From contig JAJFLO010000151.1 of assembly GCA_021772675.1 (NCBI GenBank), forward strand, positions 1 through 33,199: a stretch of 33,199 nucleotides of DNA, in the 5' to 3' direction. Source of the DNA: Verrucomicrobiota bacterium. Lineage in GTDB: Bacteria; Verrucomicrobiota; Lentisphaeria; JABSQK01; JAJFLO01. Position numbers and translations under genes: made by a program. Below, piece by piece: positions 25,545 to 32,658 of this stretch (positions are counted from its first letter, which is position 1; every line of letters begins with the position of its first letter). The notes beneath the pieces are model-generated. The model saw only the letters and a list, made by a program, of their open reading frames with translations, ran no database searches and was not told where the DNA came from.

Positions 25545-26669
25545 ATGAACAATGACAATAAAACATCCAAAACATTAATCGAAAGGATGCGCATCGAACT
25601 ATTTGAAAATTTGGATGACAATGGAAATTCAAGGAAACCCCCAATAAATGTCGCCGTAGGAGGGGGAGCCTGGTATGATTTTTTTTCGATATATGCACCA
25701 ATAATCCGAAAATATGCTCGTTTAAACGGTGCACCACCTGATATTGTTGAGGACATGGTTCAAGCAACTGTAATATCGCTAATTAAAGGATTACATAGTT
25801 TTAAGTATGAGCCACGCCCCGGGCGCTTTCGAAGGTACCTTCACACCATCGTTAAGCGTCGACTATGTGATTGGCGTAGTAGCCAAAAAAAAAATAATGT
25901 GAATGACCAAGAAGTAGTTGAAACATTGGTTGATAAAAATTCCAAAAAGGCTTGTTCGTCTTGGGATGACCTGTGGAAACATAACATTATATACCAAGCA
26001 TTACGAATTGTACGTGATACAAAACTAAAACCTATCACTTACGAAATTTTCAAATTATATGTCCTGGAGAATCTACCTGTTAATCAAGTAATTGATATTA
26101 TTTCGGAACATCATAATGTCCACTATAATACGAATGATATTCATCAAACTAAGAGTCGAGTAATACGATATCTAAGAAATGCATTAAAAGATCTTCTTGT
26201 ACAATTCAATGATAATCAATTTATTGATTTGGATCTAGGAGAGTATTGCCGTACACGTAGAACGTTAGCGCACGACGAACCTCCAGAAGTAATGCCAAAT
26301 CGCCTAAACATTATTCGGGAAATTTTAGTAAAATCTCCAATCTCCACGTCGGAGAAACCGCAGGTACTTGTAAAAACCAGAAAAGAAAACTATTGGGTGA
26401 AGATCGAAGAGCCTCAAATGCTTGTGGGCGCTGGAAATAATTGCAATCTTAAAGTAGATGATCGCTTCCTGTCAAAAACTCACTGTAAATTCTGCATTGT
26501 AGAGGAACGCTGGAATATCGTCGACTGTGAGTCAACAAATGGTGTTTACGTGAATGGTGAAAGAATTGAAAACCATGTTCTTACTGATGGTGACGCTATT
26601 AAAATTGGAGATTTAATGATATATTATTTCGAAGCCACAATCGCCTTTGAAATGGAGGTAGGCGACTAA
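25545..26669 (+). CDS. ECF-type sigma factor fused to a C-terminal FHA domain
   Basis: This is a 374-residue two-domain regulator. Residues about 45-111 are sigma-70 region 2 (PPDIVEDMVQATVISLIKGL, then PGRFRRYLHTIVKRRLCDW). Residues about 160-217 fit region 4 with its helix-turn-helix (ENLPVNQVIDIISE). Residues about 278-368 form an FHA domain with the LSKTHCKF and STNGVYVNGERI motifs. FHA domains read phosphothreonine. Here serine S310, histidine H313 and N332-G333 are kept, but the arginine of the usual 'GR' loop is alanine (GAGNNC, A296), so binding may be altered. The divergent kinase is the obvious partner, so phosphorylation may recruit, hold or release this sigma factor. The start is supported by GAGG before ATG 25545. 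No anti-sigma gene is adjacent. Confidence 0.85.
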   Translation: MNNDNKTSKTLIERMRIELFENLDDNGNSRKPPINVAVGGGAWYDFFSIYAPIIRKYARLNGAPPDIVEDMVQATVISLIKGLHSFKYEPRPGRFRRYLHTIVKRRLCDWRSSQKKNNVNDQEVVETLVDKNSKKACSSWDDLWKHNIIYQALRIVRDTKLKPITYEIFKLYVLENLPVNQVIDIISEHHNVHYNTNDIHQTKSRVIRYLRNALKDLLVQFNDNQFIDLDLGEYCRTRRTLAHDEPPEVMPNRLNIIREILVKSPISTSEKPQVLVKTRKENYWVKIEEPQMLVGAGNNCNLKVDDRFLSKTHCKFCIVEERWNIVDCESTNGVYVNGERIENHVLTDGDAIKIGDLMIYYFEATIAFEMEVGD

Positions 26670-27429
26670 AGAAGACAAGACATGAAAATGAACAAAACAA
26701 TTCTTATAGTAGCCACAAAAATATTTACGAATCACTAAAACCAAGTGTCTTGACATACTTAATTTCACAAGTTAATTGTGACATACTCCATTGGTAGATA
26801 TGCCAACAATAATTTTCATAAAGTAAGTCACTTAAACAACTTCTGGATCCTTCATATTACGTACGTATAAACAAGATTAAACGAACATTTTCAAAGTTGT
26901 TTCCGTTTTTGACGGTATAAGAGCAACTAATTCTCGATAGAAACTTCAATCAAAGGCGTTTTCGATAGTAAGTTTGCTATCAGAGCCAATTTCTTGTCGG
27001 CAGATGTATTCGAGAAGATTGGATGGAAATACAGGGCCTGTACAAAGTGTGTTACCAAAGATATGTTTTGTGATATTCTGTAGCTAATATAGATTGACAG
27101 CAGGTGAAGTATATAATCAGAGGGGGGAAGTGTTTATCGGTACTGCGGGAAGAGGAAATAGCTGTAAGTGATTAAGATAAAACATGTTATAGGAAGCGTT
27201 CCCTTCCTTGACATATATCTATGCAAAAGGTTTATATCGTTTAGATAGATGTCAACATTCGAGCCGATTTTGTTCATCTTTCTGACAAATACGAGTCCTG
27301 CCGTACAAATTGCCATTGGTAAAGTACCAGCACTGGCATAAACGGTTATTCCTTCATGGACCCGTGGGGGTATTCGAACAGAAACCCACGCTTATAACGT
27401 TAAAAATAGTTTCCCAGACAATGGAATAG
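26670..27429. other. Gene-free region between the sigma-FHA gene and the attC-like site
   Basis: About 760 bases hold no convincing gene. A minus-strand frame at 27134-27316 can be extended upstream without a stop to about 27395 (reading VSVRIPPRVHEGITVYA and then GTLPMA), but it has no start and no known family. It could be the relic of a gene. The nine-base word TGACATACT occurs twice, at 26751-26759 and 26779-26787, as a direct repeat spaced by 28 bases. Composition becomes richer in G+C toward the attC-like site. Confidence 0.4.
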
Positions 27430-27513
27430 TAACGACCAGCGTAACCGGGCGGAGACGTTACGCGTTGAATTCAGTTTCCGCCGGATTTGCCGCTGCGGTT
27501 CACGCATTCGTTA
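27430..27513 (-). repeat. attC-like integron recombination site
   Basis: The ends are complementary: TAACGA at 27430-27435 and TCGTTA at 27508-27513. After an unpaired spacer, GCGTAACCG at 27439-27447 pairs with CGGTTCACGC at 27496-27505, leaving one extra unpaired base. A further GCGG/CCGC pairing follows before a variable loop. Two paired boxes, an unpaired spacer and an extrahelical base are the hallmarks of integron attC sites, and the total of 84 bases is within the known range. On the minus strand it reads CTAACGAATGCGTGAACCGC through CCCGGTTACGCTGGTCGTTA, similar to sites I recall from planctomycete integrons. It begins 20 bases after the stop of the HExxH gene in that gene's direction, as a cassette's own attC should. 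Confidence 0.6.
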
Positions 27514-27533
27514 GCTAGTTTTTGTGAGTTTCC

Positions 27534-29207
27534 TCAGTCAGTTTCAAACCGCTGGTCTTTGTGACTTCTCAATGCTTCAATCCCGTCGCGGAACATGGGA
27601 TCCTCGTAGTATTTTCGGACGACTGGATCGACCACAGGCGAATCTACGGAATCGACTGGCAATTCTGCAGGCGTAAGCTCACCACGAGACGAAAACACTC
27701 GGGTACCCAAAGTACCTAATGCAAAAATGAACATCTCAACTTGCTTGGCCGGTGCGTTTTCACCATCCAGAAGTACTCGAAGAATTGAGCCGATCTCGTC
27801 GTAAGACTTTTGCCACAGTTCAAAGTCAATCGGTGCTACTTCATACCACCATGGAATTGCTTCATCGATATCCGAATGTTTGGTAAACTGTTGTCTTGGG
27901 CTGAATACGTGTCCCAAGCGAATCACCCCTTCATTGTCAACGAGATTCGGGAACTGTGAAGCAGTTGTATCGGAATGAATTCGGCTTTCGCTCTGAACAT
28001 AATAGATACTTTCCAATTCTTCCGAGATAGGCAAACCACCTTCTGATTCAACAAAGATTATTGGTGTTGGTAAGCTCATTTGGTTTTCCAAATACAGCGA
28101 CGAACAGTACCAGTGAGGGTTGATCATCACATTGGCAGCGAAAGCGGCTTGAACGTGCTTGAAGTTGGAAAATGCCTCTACAACTCTGCGCCCTGAATGG
28201 CACGCTTTGCCAGTTTCTCGTTCGAATATATCAAGTTCCTCTAACAATGCTGTCTCAACTTTGTCATTGGTTTTTGACGCCTGAATAATATTGCCCTGTA
28301 GATCAGTGTCATATTTTTCCTCGAAGTATTCGTCGATTGTCCCAATAAGGTCCTCGAAGCCACTTATCGAATTAGGTTGAAACTTGCGATCCCGGAGCCA
28401 AATCAACAGGTCAATCAGGATGTCCTTAGGTGCGCGTAGGTGATCGGGATTCGGATCTTGAAAATTCCCACACAATGAAACAAGAAGTATAAATCGGACA
28501 ACCTCCAAAGGGTATCGAGAGCCCAGTACTGCGTTAACCAAACCCAGCGCCCCGTAATACTCCAGTTGTGCCTCTTCACTAAACCCGGAACGAAACACCT
28601 TCATTGAGTCTTCGCCAAATTCTCTGGCAATCAGTTCCTCTTGAGTCAGGATGGCAAGGGACTCAAGTATCGAAGAAGCTCGTATATCGTCAAAAGGCGG
28701 ATCAAGTGGGATTAGTCCCTGATCGACGCCACGGACTTTGTCGCGCATTGGTCCAAGCGTTTCGTAGAGGAACTTGAGGTTGTTCCCCGGCGGGCGCACA
28801 GAAAAACCTGATTCGAATACCTCTGGCGCACTAAACCAATCAGACAAAGGGATGACAATGGACTCACGATGAATAAGTAGCTCTGATTGACACATCGCAC
28901 AGTGGACTGCGGCGCGAGCGTATTGTCTCATTAGCAATGAGCCATAGGCTGTGACCAAAAGGTCGTGAAAGTGCTTAGTCTCGTGAGAAAAAACTGTGAA
29001 TGCCTGAATCGCAAGCAACTCTTCCTGCGGTTGGCAATTTTGTACAAATTCGCGATGTTTTTTATTGAGTGGAAAATGGTAGGTAGGCCATGTAAGTTCC
29101 AACATCTCTTGCGCGCGCTCTGAATCGAGGACGCGATCAAGCGATATCCATAAGCCAAAGTGGCTGGGGTCGAATCTTCCTGCGCTGCTGCCCTCAAAAA
29201 GTTCCAT
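27534..29207 (-). CDS. HExxH-containing protein, candidate zinc metallopeptidase effector
   Basis: This is a soluble protein of 557 residues with FSHETKHFHDLL at about 73-84, a HExxH zinc-binding motif (H75, E76, H79). A glutamate about 100 residues further on, in ASSILESLAILTQEE (E182), is a good candidate for the third ligand. No signal peptide or membrane span is seen. The family is not recognised. The ATG overlaps the stop of the upstream EACC1-like gene (TAATG), so the two are translated together, and the gene ends just before an attC-like site. EACC1-type small proteins usually sit next to effector genes of conflict systems, which makes this a plausible effector peptidase. Base composition is richer in G+C than the kinase operon, supporting separate origin. 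Confidence 0.55.
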   Translation of the reverse strand: MELFEGSSAGRFDPSHFGLWISLDRVLDSERAQEMLELTWPTYHFPLNKKHREFVQNCQPQEELLAIQAFTVFSHETKHFHDLLVTAYGSLLMRQYARAAVHCAMCQSELLIHRESIVIPLSDWFSAPEVFESGFSVRPPGNNLKFLYETLGPMRDKVRGVDQGLIPLDPPFDDIRASSILESLAILTQEELIAREFGEDSMKVFRSGFSEEAQLEYYGALGLVNAVLGSRYPLEVVRFILLVSLCGNFQDPNPDHLRAPKDILIDLLIWLRDRKFQPNSISGFEDLIGTIDEYFEEKYDTDLQGNIIQASKTNDKVETALLEELDIFERETGKACHSGRRVVEAFSNFKHVQAAFAANVMINPHWYCSSLYLENQMSLPTPIIFVESEGGLPISEELESIYYVQSESRIHSDTTASQFPNLVDNEGVIRLGHVFSPRQQFTKHSDIDEAIPWWYEVAPIDFELWQKSYDEIGSILRVLLDGENAPAKQVEMFIFALGTLGTRVFSSRGELTPAELPVDSVDSPVVDPVVRKYYEDPMFRDGIEALRSHKDQRFETD

Positions 29208-29581
29208 TACTGTGACTCCGGTGTTAGAAGTTCTTCGAGAAATTGTTTTACAGATTCGGGATCATCAGTTGCTTTTAGTTCCAACGGCTTGCCATCTATC
29301 TTCACAACAATGACAGGATCCGATGCTTTCATTGCTTTGACCTTACCATAGAGCCAGTCGATCAATTGAGCCGCTGCCCCCAATGTTGTAACAACGGTGA
29401 GGACCTTGTAGGCAATGGCAGCCACGACGATTGGATCGAGGTGAAGGTCAGCGCCTGAATCGGAGTGCACGACTTCACCGGGCTTCATGTTGAACCCTTC
29501 ACAAGTCGCGCGCAACGTTTCTAACGAGTCTTTCTCACTCGAATGGAATTCAACCACTTTCCTATGGAAATCATCAGACAT
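29207..29581 (-). CDS. EACC1-like small protein (effector-associated constant component)
   Basis: This 124-residue protein has an N-terminal charged region, a central hydrophobic helix (VAAIAYKVLTVVTTLGAAAQLIDWL at about 52-76) and a C-terminal beta-alpha unit (DPVIVVKIDGKPLELKATDD then SVKQFLEELL). This order, a hydrophobic helix followed by 'v-V-x-V-x-G-k-x-x-x-L-x-x-t-d-x-e-x-v-x-x-f-L', is the layout of EACC1 proteins, described computationally as constant partners of variable effectors in bacterial conflict systems. AGGAG precedes ATG 29581 at good spacing. It overlaps the HExxH gene by one base. It may hold or deliver the neighbouring peptidase. The assignment is from memory of the family pattern and needs a profile search. 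Confidence 0.55.
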   Translation of the reverse strand: MSDDFHRKVVEFHSSEKDSLETLRATCEGFNMKPGEVVHSDSGADLHLDPIVVAAIAYKVLTVVTTLGAAAQLIDWLYGKVKAMKASDPVIVVKIDGKPLELKATDDPESVKQFLEELLTPESQ

Positions 29582-29899
29582 GTTTAGTTCTCCTATGACT
29601 GTAATCTTGTATGGCTAGTTGCCAGCTAATGCCCGCGGAGTTTCAACAAGTTATTAACTAGCAACCAACTCCCCTTCGGTGGGTTACTGATAAAAGAAAG
29701 TATTTTGGGACCTGTTTAATTGGACTTTCTCCGAACAAAAATGCCAATTTGTAACTAACTGCAAATACGGAGCTTCTTAATAACTACGAAAAAGTACTGT
29801 TAGCAGGATAAATTGGCGATTTTATCACCTCTCTATTCTCATACTAATTTTTACATAATTTGTAGGTTTCTAGAGTTCACGAATTGTTTGACAGTTAGT
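29582..29899. other. Spacer upstream of the EACC1-HExxH unit
   Basis: No gene is seen. It contains the hairpin at 29618-29665 close to the start of the EACC1-like gene. It should also hold that unit's promoter, or be the junction with the preceding cassette. The part beyond 29700 is AT-rich and featureless to the eye. Confidence 0.4.
29618..29665 (-). repeat. 13-base-pair hairpin in the leader of the EACC1-HExxH unit
   Basis: GTTGCCAGCTAAT at 29618-29630 pairs with ATTAACTAGCAAC at 29653-29665, with two mismatches that are G-U pairs in minus-strand RNA. The loop is 22 bases. It lies about 37 bases upstream of the EACC1 start. The minus-strand sequence CTCCGCGGGCATTAGCTGG followed by CAACTA loosely resembles the 3' half of the attC-like site at 27430-27513, so it may be a diverged attC or an RNA regulatory hairpin. 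Confidence 0.35.
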
Positions 29900-30013
29900 C
29901 TATGAACCCCAAATATCCTCCCGATCGCGCTGATCTCCCCAGTTATCTATTGAATATCGGCGGATTTCCTTGATATTAAGCTGTGCCTCACGGGACAGAT
30001 CATAGCGTTTCAT
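29900..30013 (-). pseudogene. Truncated ParE/RelE-superfamily toxin fragment
   Basis: ATG 30013-30011 opens 37 codons ending in TAG at 29902-29900. The sequence MKRYDLSREAQLNIKEIRRY then SIDNWGDQ matches the first third of ParE/RelE-type toxins ('Y-x-LS-x-x-A-x-x-D-i-x-x-I-x-x-Y-t-x-x-x-W-G'). A complete toxin would be about 90-100 residues; here the frame ends shortly after WGDQ, so the active core is missing. Its ATG overlaps the antitoxin stop (TAATG), the normal arrangement for such a pair. The toxin is surely inactive. Confidence 0.65.
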
Positions 30014-30248
30014 TAGCGGGTCTTCTCATCCAATAATTCTTGAAAAAATTGCTCGCCGTCCACCACGTCGCCCTTCTTGATTTGGTCGACACCTTTTTTT
30101 ATTTTCTTCCTGACCGCTTCCAGCTTCAAAGCCTCCATTTCTTCATAGTCTTGGGCAGAGATGACAACAGCAACAGCGCGGTTATGTTTTTCGATGGTCA
30201 CAGGTTCTCTTTGTGCCGTATCAATAAGCCAAAATCAAGATTGTATAC
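30013..30248 (-). pseudogene. Phd/YefM-type antitoxin, 5' end broken by a frameshift
   Basis: The clear part, 30201-30013, reads VTIEKHNRAVAVVISAQDYE and then EMEALKLEAVRKKIKKG, the typical middle and end of Phd/YefM antitoxins ('P-v-x-I-x-k-x-g-r-p-v-A-V-l-i-S-x-x-x-Y-x-x-l'). The homology runs further upstream than any start codon: IDTAQREP precedes it in frame, and DFGLLI lies in a neighbouring frame near 30225-30240, where a one-base shift has broken the N-terminal DNA-binding part. GTG 30201 could start a shortened protein lacking the operator-binding half. The toxin that follows is also truncated, so the module is dead. Confidence 0.65.
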
Positions 30249-30422
30249 GTCACTTTTTTCAATTGAAATTCCTTTGGTTATGGTAAAATGTTGAGTGCTT
30301 TTGAATTCCCCACATAGCAACAATATTTATCATCATTCTTTGCATACAAGCTGTATCAAAAAAATCATAAAATTTTTCCCCGCCAGTTTTAATGCGCCAC
30401 TTTGTACCCTTTCCCATGATGC

Positions 30423-30442
30423 TAACTTTTGTATAGAAGTTA
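30423..30442. promoter_or_regulatory. Imperfect palindrome, copy 1 of an operator-like sequence
   Basis: TAACTTTTGTATAGAAGTTA is a near-palindrome with 8 of 10 base pairs matching. It closely matches the perfect 20-base palindrome at 31188-31207, including the preceding GC. Sequences of the form TAACTTTT...AAAAGTTA resemble, from memory, operators of HTH antitoxins. The plus-strand frame that follows it (to 30531) is short and unrecognised. Confidence 0.35.
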
Positions 30443-30567
30443 AGGAGTTAATCAAGGCAATAAAAAACCCTAAGACCGAAGTGCTGAGGGCTTTAATTTC
30501 AAACTATAGACTGGCCGTCATGCGACGTTAGCCATTTTCTTAAGGAAGCGTATGCGCAATAAATTCA

Positions 30568-31044
30568 CTACTGCAAGTTTGGACCTGTATTTATTGAATC
30601 AATAAGAATCTTTGGTACGTTAAAAACTTTTCTCCCATCAAAATAATATTTATCCATTGCAGCAGGGCTAACTACGTTCCTTTTCATACCTTGTTCAATT
30701 AAATACACTTCAGCATAACCAAGTGATCTTGCCAAAATGGCATTTTCTGAAATATTCCTAGCAGTTGGAAGTATTGATAATTCAAAAAGTTTAACTCCAT
30801 TCCAATCCTTGAACAGATTGTTATAAGTTTCTCCGTTTGGGATTAACCTCTTGTAACCCTTATCTACTAAAAAAATATAGTCAGACGTTGTGGATTTTAC
30901 TCTAAGCCCATTAAATTCCGGGCGCGGAGGATATCTCCTAGCTTCGTCATCCTCTGAGATTCCGACACTAATTTTTTCTAGTTCTGTACTTATTTGAAAA
31001 CCTGTTGGGTCTGCTATTTTCAAGTCAGAAATTTCTATTTTCAT
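30568..31044 (-). CDS. Small two-repeat protein, 158 residues, hypothetical
   Basis: The protein has an N-terminal segment (MKIEISDLKIADPTGFQIS) and then two copies of a beta-rich repeat. The first is DYIFLVDKGYKRLIPNGETY followed by NNLF, at about residues 54-78. The second is AEVYLIEQGMKRNVVSPAAM followed by DKYYF, at about 110-134. The phrase 'v-y-L-v-x-x-G-x-k-R-x-i-x-x-x-x-t-x-x-x-x-f' is a repeat found in many bacterial surface or matrix-associated proteins, but no signal peptide is seen here. GGAG precedes ATG 31044 at normal spacing, so the gene looks intact. Role unknown; a carbohydrate or protein binding function would fit the repeat. It stands alone between two operator-like palindromes. 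Confidence 0.55.
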   Translation of the reverse strand: MKIEISDLKIADPTGFQISTELEKISVGISEDDEARRYPPRPEFNGLRVKSTTSDYIFLVDKGYKRLIPNGETYNNLFKDWNGVKLFELSILPTARNISENAILARSLGYAEVYLIEQGMKRNVVSPAAMDKYYFDGRKVFNVPKILIDSINTGPNLQ

Positions 31045-31187
31045 TACGTTTACTCCTTTATTAGATAATGTGGCAATAGGGATGAGGACAAATAATTTTC
31101 AAATGTTCCTCTAAAGTGCCTCAAATACAAATCTAATGTGTGACTGTTTCCTCAGTTTCATTCCATACACCCAGCCGGCTTAAATGC

Positions 31188-31207
31188 TAACTTTTATGTA
31201 AAAGTTA
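31188..31207. promoter_or_regulatory. Perfect 20-base palindrome, copy 2 of an operator-like sequence
   Basis: TAACTTTTATGTAAAAGTTA is its own reverse complement except at the two central bases. It lies 144 bases upstream of the 158-residue gene on that gene's leader side and matches the imperfect copy at 30423-30442. A palindromic binding site for an HTH repressor dimer is the simplest reading, but no such repressor gene is intact in the window. Confidence 0.4.
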
Positions 31208-31228
31208 ACATTCGCGGTTCATATAGCC

Positions 31229-31269
31229 CATGCCTTCAACGCAACTTTACACGATTGGCGTTGACCATG
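31229..31269. terminator. Hairpin just downstream of the lipase-like gene
   Basis: TCAACGC at 31236-31242 pairs exactly with GCGTTGA at 31258-31264. Outer CATG arms at 31229-31232 and 31266-31269 extend it with unpaired bases in between. It starts 23 bases after the stop of the lipase-like gene in transcript direction, where a terminator is expected, but no U run follows. An attC-like site is another possibility. Confidence 0.3.
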
Positions 31270-31291
31270 TTTTGATTTAGGCTAAGCGGTT

Positions 31292-32320
31292 TTAATTTCG
31301 ATTGGCCATATCGCTTAAGCGACGCAACACTTTGGCCATCGTTTTGATCGAGTGCTCAATCACCGCACCACCACCACCCAGATTGACGCGATGTTCCACG
31401 TAACGGGGGTTTTCATTCGGAGACGGATTGATAAAGTACCAGAATTCGGCGATCGGGCGGATGAACTCCAAGACCTCGCCTTTTTCGAATAGTCGGTAAA
31501 TCTTTGAGCCACGAACGTTTTCTTCACGCACCTTCTTAGGAATATCACTCCAGCCTGTGACAGGGGAAGCGTTGATCGCAAAGGTGCATTTGATGTCTTC
31601 GCTCATATAGTTTGCGAATTGCGCCAGCCCACCTCCTAGGGAATGGCCAGCCGAGACAATAGGCACACCCGAGTGGTTTGCCTTACACCATCCGACGATC
31701 TGAGGCACTACCTCTGCCGTCTCGTCGTAGTGATCTCGAAACGGCAGCATGCGAAAGAGCCAGTGAAAGTTCGCCATCCATGATCGCCAACTGCAAAAGA
31801 TGGTCCCGCGAAACACGATCGCGAGCAGGGGGTTGTCTTTGCGATGATAGACGTGGACTTTAAAACCGTATTTCGTGCGCTGGCCGACTCGCTCGAGCGC
31901 ATTGTCCAATGTTTTGCCGTCCTCCGAGATTTTCTCAGAGATATCCTTCCAATTTTCAGGGAACGGATAGTCTTTCTTTGGATAGACAGCGGCACATAGC
32001 GCAGTCATGTCTGGATATAGCTTAGTGTTTGGATCCTCGCGCCCATCCAAGAGGTTATCGATCGTTGTTACCCGCACGTCGTCTCTCGTCCGCACTTTGT
32101 CCTTCATCTGAGGATTTATATACGCCATGCGAATTTTCTGAATGCGTTGCCCCACGATGAGCGCAAACATGATACACTCGATTAGCCAAGGCCACGTGAA
32201 GACGGCACGAGCTGTGCTCGTGTCGTCGAAAAAAGCCACAATCGCGAGAAATATCGTCGCCAATGTAAAGAACAACAGCGCCGTTTGAACCGAAAAAAGC
32301 CGACAAAAATACGATTTCAT
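31292..32320 (-). CDS. Class 3 lipase-like alpha/beta hydrolase with two N-terminal membrane helices
   Basis: This 342-residue protein starts with two hydrophobic helices (about 13-31 and 43-58), then a soluble domain. The nucleophile elbow is AGHSLGGGLAQ with serine S227. The preceding AIVFRGT strand at about 167-173 supplies the oxyanion region, as in fungal-type (class 3) lipases. A histidine near the C-terminus (in VEHRVNLGGGG or VIEHSIKTM) could complete the triad; the acid residue is not assigned. The domain is probably cytoplasmic, anchored to the inner membrane, acting on lipids or esters. ATG 32320 is preceded by GGGG at suitable spacing. Composition is richer in G+C than the kinase operon. 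It might be a membrane-damaging effector or a housekeeping esterase. Confidence 0.75.
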   Translation of the reverse strand: MKSYFCRLFSVQTALLFFTLATIFLAIVAFFDDTSTARAVFTWPWLIECIMFALIVGQRIQKIRMAYINPQMKDKVRTRDDVRVTTIDNLLDGREDPNTKLYPDMTALCAAVYPKKDYPFPENWKDISEKISEDGKTLDNALERVGQRTKYGFKVHVYHRKDNPLLAIVFRGTIFCSWRSWMANFHWLFRMLPFRDHYDETAEVVPQIVGWCKANHSGVPIVSAGHSLGGGLAQFANYMSEDIKCTFAINASPVTGWSDIPKKVREENVRGSKIYRLFEKGEVLEFIRPIAEFWYFINPSPNENPRYVEHRVNLGGGGAVIEHSIKTMAKVLRRLSDMANRN

Positions 32321-32658
32321 TTGCTACCCCCATTTGGAAACGCCATTGGTAACTAAACATGGCATGATAAAGTTTAAGTCGTATTGCGATGCTTATGAAG
32401 CATAACTTCCAATTCGACGAATGCTAACAACTGGATATTAATTAATATTGGTGAATTACCTGCTATTACATACCCCACAAAGACAATATCCATTTTCCTC
32501 GGTCAGCCCTGTTTTTCTTATAATGTTCAACATCATTGGTGGAAATGCAAGATTGTCAGAAAATTATTCTATTCTTACACTTTACCAACTTCAATGCCAA
32601 CTTCTATCCATAAGTTGGTGGCGACACGAGGTCGTTATATTTTTGTTCAGCGCATTCT
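32321..32658. other. Spacer between the lipase-like gene and the intron
   Basis: No gene is seen. A perfect 14-base AT palindrome, ATATTAATTAATAT, lies at 32435-32448. The hairpin CCAACTT/AAGTTGG lies at 32597-32603 and 32612-32618. It is followed by GGTGGCGACACGAGGTCGTTA ending at 32637, which resembles the 3' half of the attC-like site at 27430-27513 (shared GGTCGTTA). The promoter of the lipase-like gene should lie close to 32330-32400. Confidence 0.4.

Noticed and set aside
27134..27316. Minus-strand frame of 60 codons near the attC-like site
   Set aside because: No ribosome site or recognised family; its open upstream extension could be a relic, and is mentioned in the region note only.
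30295..30531. Plus-strand frame of 78 codons ending in a plausible helical tail
   Set aside because: The first half is low-quality sequence without family features and the frame runs through the operator-like palindrome; the tail (VKELIKAIKNPKTEVLRALI) may be a fragment, but this is too weak to list as a gene.
32418..32450. GCTAACA word and AT palindrome as an integron attC
   Set aside because: No complementary GTT-type box with inner paired stem is found at attC distance; only the AT palindrome is real.
25048..32606. The 16-base word TTCAATGCCAACTTCT occurring near 25.05 kb and 32.59 kb
   Set aside because: A single shared 16-mer in AT-rich DNA of this length can arise by chance and the flanks do not match.
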